NCBI RefSeq assembly: GCF_024139115.2
Contig: NC_085141.1
Coordinates: 241,419,047-241,483,046 of the forward strand
Direction of reading: 5' to 3'
Source of the DNA: Armigeres subalbatus
Lineage: Eukaryota > Arthropoda > Insecta > Diptera > Culicidae
Length of the DNA: 64,000 bases
Below are positions 61,366 through 64,000 of the stretch, one piece after another. Below the pieces are notes generated by a model. The model searched no databases. It was not told the origin of the DNA and worked only from the letters and a program-made list of their open reading frames with translations. How positions within the stretch are numbered: position 1 is the first letter of the stretch; each line of letters begins with the position of its first letter. Position numbers and translations under genes: made by a program.

Positions 61366-64000
61366 AAATGGCGACTAAAGTTCTGCAAGTGAACCTCCAC
61401 CATGCTGAGAGCGCCACGGGTGTGCTCTGTCGGAGGTTCACCAAAGAGAATTTAACCGTGGCCCTCATTCAAGAGCCATGGGTCAATAAATCCAGAATAC
61501 AAGGTATTCCACAACACTCATGTAAGTTGGTATATGATGACAGCCAGCTTTCTCCTAGAGCGGCTATTTTATTACATAACAACTGTAAATACTTTCCAAT
61601 TTCAGAATTCATAAAAAGGGACATCGTAGCGTTCAGGATGGAGGTACCTTCCGCCAGAGGGAGTAGAGAGATCTTGGTGGTCTCGGCATACTTCCCAGGT
61701 GACGTGGACGAAATCCCTCCTCCAGAAATAGCTGCGCTCGTAGCCTACAGCCACCGACACAACATCCCCTTCGTCATAGGGTGCGACGCAAATGCACATC
61801 ACACCGTATGGGGAAGTACCAATATAAACACCAGAGGTGAGTACCTGTTACAGTTTCTCTCTTCCAAGAACATTGACATTTGTAATGTTGGTGACAAGCC
61901 CACGTTTGAAAACTCCATTCGTCAGGAAGTTTTGGACTTGACTCTATGTAGTCGGTCTATCTCTGATAAAATAAAAAACTGGCATGTTTCTGAAGAAATA
62001 TCAATGTCAGACCATAAACACATCATCTTCGAATGGGAAGGGGGTCTAACGATGGAAAAAAACGTTTAAAGATCCTAAGAAAACTGATTGGGAATCCTAC
62101 TCAGCTATCCTACGATCCGAAGAGTACATCATAGAAAGTCACATCAAGTCCATAACACAATTGGAAGATGCGTCCAAATCCATTAAAAACAAAATCCTTA
62201 ACGCCTACCAAGAGAGCTGTCCAACTAAATCAACTAGTTCGAGTAGAGACGTTCCATGGTGGAATAAAACTCTTGAGAAGCTTAGGAAAACTGCGCGTAG
62301 GGAGTTCAACCGTGCTAAGCGAACCGGCGATTGGAGCCTATACAGAAAGGCCCTGACGAACTACAACAAAGAAATAAGGTCAGCCAAACGGAAATCGTGG
62401 ATTCTAATGTGTGAAAGCATAGAGAATACACCCGTAGTGGCCAGACTCCAAAAAACTCTTTCAAAAGACCACTCCAATGGTGTGGGTAGCCTCCGAAAGA
62501 CGGATGGTTCGCTCACTGTAGAGCCTAGCGATACACTGAGCGAATTGTTAAAGATCCACTTCCCTGATTCAATCCCTGAGTCGAGCATCGGCGACCAAGG
62601 CACTGGAATTGCTGTCTCAGATCCACAAGAGATCCAATCATGGGTTTCTGGGTCTAGAAAAGACGCAATAAAGGTTGCAAAGGAAGCTTTCACTCGGGCC
62701 AGGGTTGAGAGGGCTGTGAGATCTTTCGAGCCATTTAAGTCTCCTGGCATGGATGGAATATTCCCAGCGTTGATCCAAAAAGAGGAGAAAACACTGGTTC
62801 CACCCTTGGTTGAGATTTTAAGGCGAGTCTGATTTTGGGGCACATACCTAACGATTGGCGTCAAATCCGGGCTGTCTTCATTCCGAAGGCAGGCAAGAGA
62901 GATAAAACCAACCCCAAAGCATTCAGGCCGATAAGTTTATCCTCTGTAATGCTCAAAATTATGGAAAAGGTACTATGCGAGTACATAAATCACAAATTTA
63001 TGAAAGCAATGCCTTTGTCAAAAACCAATTCGCTTATCAAAGTGGAAAATCTACGATCTCGGCACTACATACGGTAGTTCAAAAAATCGAAAAAACACTT
63101 AATGCAAAAGAAATTGCTCTTGTAGCATTTCTTGATATTGAGGGCGCATTCGATAACGCTTCTTATTCGTCTATAGGGTCAGCAATGTTGAGGAGAAAAT
63201 TCGACCCATGCATTGTTACCTGGGTACATGCTATGCTAGCTAATCGGAAAATCTCCTCTGAGCTTAGCGGTTCATACATCACTGTTAAAGCAACAAGGAG
63301 GTGTCCGCAAGGCGGAGTGCTTTCTCCTTTGTTGTGGTCACTGGTGGTGGATGAGCTTCTTGACAGCTTAGAGAAAAGAGGCTTCGAAGTGGTTGGATAT
63401 GCTGATGACGTTGTCATTATTGTACGAGGCAAATTCGAAAGTGTTATCGTGGAAAGAATGCAATCTGCCCTAAATCACACTTTTTCCTGGTGTCAAAAGT
63501 ATCAACTAGGCATAAATCCTACAAAAACTTCCATTATCCCTTTCACCAAACGGAGAAAGGTACAACTGAAACCCCTTTTCTTGAATCAAACACAATTAGT
63601 TTATTCAAGTGAAGTAAAATATCTAGGTGTCATACTCGACGAGAAGCTTAATTGGAACTCTCATCTCCAATCAGTTGTGCAGAAAGGTCTCAATACACTT
63701 TGGGTTTGTTCAAAAACCCTTGGTAAAAGATGGGGCCTAAAACCAAGTATGATCATGTGGATATATAAAACCATTGTCCGTCCCAGGACAACTTACGCTT
63801 CCCTTGTCTGGTGGCCTAAAACTAATGAGGCTGCTGCAAGGGCTAAGCTCAACAAAATCCAACGCACCGCTTGCATAGCCATCACTGGTGCAGTTCGTAG
63901 TACACCCACTTTGGCCCTAGACGCAATGCTTCACCTGCCCCGGTTAGATCAATTCATAAAGCTGGAAGCGGAAAAAAGTGCTCTAAGGTTAAAGAGAACA
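61366..64000 (+). pseudogene. LOA-like LINE ORF2: endonuclease and reverse transcriptase, broken, runs off the window
   Basis: Starts at MATKVLQVNLHHAESAT; the frame is open upstream to 61155 and overlaps the end of ORF1. Endonuclease motifs: LIQEPWV, GCDANAHHTVWGS, LDLTLCS and SMSDHKHIIFEW. The RT has FKSPGMDGIFPALIQK, FRPISLSSV, FLDIEGAFDNASY, CPQGGVLSPLLWSLVVDELL, YADDVVIIV (63398-63420) and KYLGVILDEKLNW. Frame breaks: after an A-run at ~62060, at ~62828 (one G lost in CGGAGT) and at ~63022 (A-run one shorter than copy 1). RNase H would lie beyond 64000. It shares long, nearly identical stretches with 31030-32510. Confidence 0.82.

Overview
The window reads as repeat-rich, gene-poor nuclear DNA of an aedine mosquito (Aedes type). 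This is inferred from the repeat families, which I recognise by eye and not from a search: a ~167-bp satellite carried on heads containing GCCTTTCTCGTATAC, tRNA-derived SINEs ending in (GAAGAA)n, RTE, CR1/L2-like, R1-like and LOA-like non-LTR retrotransposons, and many short inverted-repeat elements. There are no bacterial-style operons, rRNA genes, true tRNA genes or CRISPR arrays.

Layout. 1-5.06 kb is a satellite-bearing element (copy A, about 22 monomers in three blocks). 5.1-9.3 kb holds a foldback MITE and a foldback-like element whose ends are arrays of short ACCCCGAA phrases around a 53-bp minisatellite and a CACT-rich tract; a 666-bp TA-flanked transposon sits inside it. 9.5-11.5 kb is copy B of the satellite element, followed by a 269-bp palindrome and the 3' end of an R1-like LINE. 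12.6-16.8 kb holds three further phrase-array regions. The best host-gene signal is at 16.93-17.25 kb (minus): a first coding exon resembling phospholipase B1, with a signal peptide and a consensus splice donor. 19.7-26.9 kb is a decayed CR1/L2-like LINE (minus) split by a 2.37-kb hAT-type element with an 8-bp target duplication. 27.2-29.7 kb is an RTE copy. 30.0-32.5 kb is a 5'-truncated LOA-like LINE (minus) lying inside a TTCC-rich degenerate array.

33-48 kb is mostly mobile debris: a complete SINE with an 8-bp target duplication and a nested MITE, a foldback-like element with a 1.5-kb polypyrimidine core (36.3-38.1 kb), a one-monomer copy of the satellite element (40.7 kb), MITEs and perfect hairpins, and long polypurine tracts (44.3-47.6 kb). 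48.6-50.05 kb is a SINE split by a 1.12-kb inverted-repeat element. 50-53 kb holds minisatellites and a GC-rich island. 55-60 kb repeats the phrase-array and minisatellite theme and holds a second, target-flanked RTE copy. From 60.2 kb a SINE fragment joins directly to a longer LOA-like LINE that runs off the window.

The main unexplained theme is the phrase arrays. At least four families share one unit skeleton (a spacer like GGYCATT, a family-specific word, then GAA or TAA). Several form inverted ends around a low-complexity core, as in foldback elements. Protein-coding content is almost wholly retrotransposon ORFs, most broken by frameshifts or stops.
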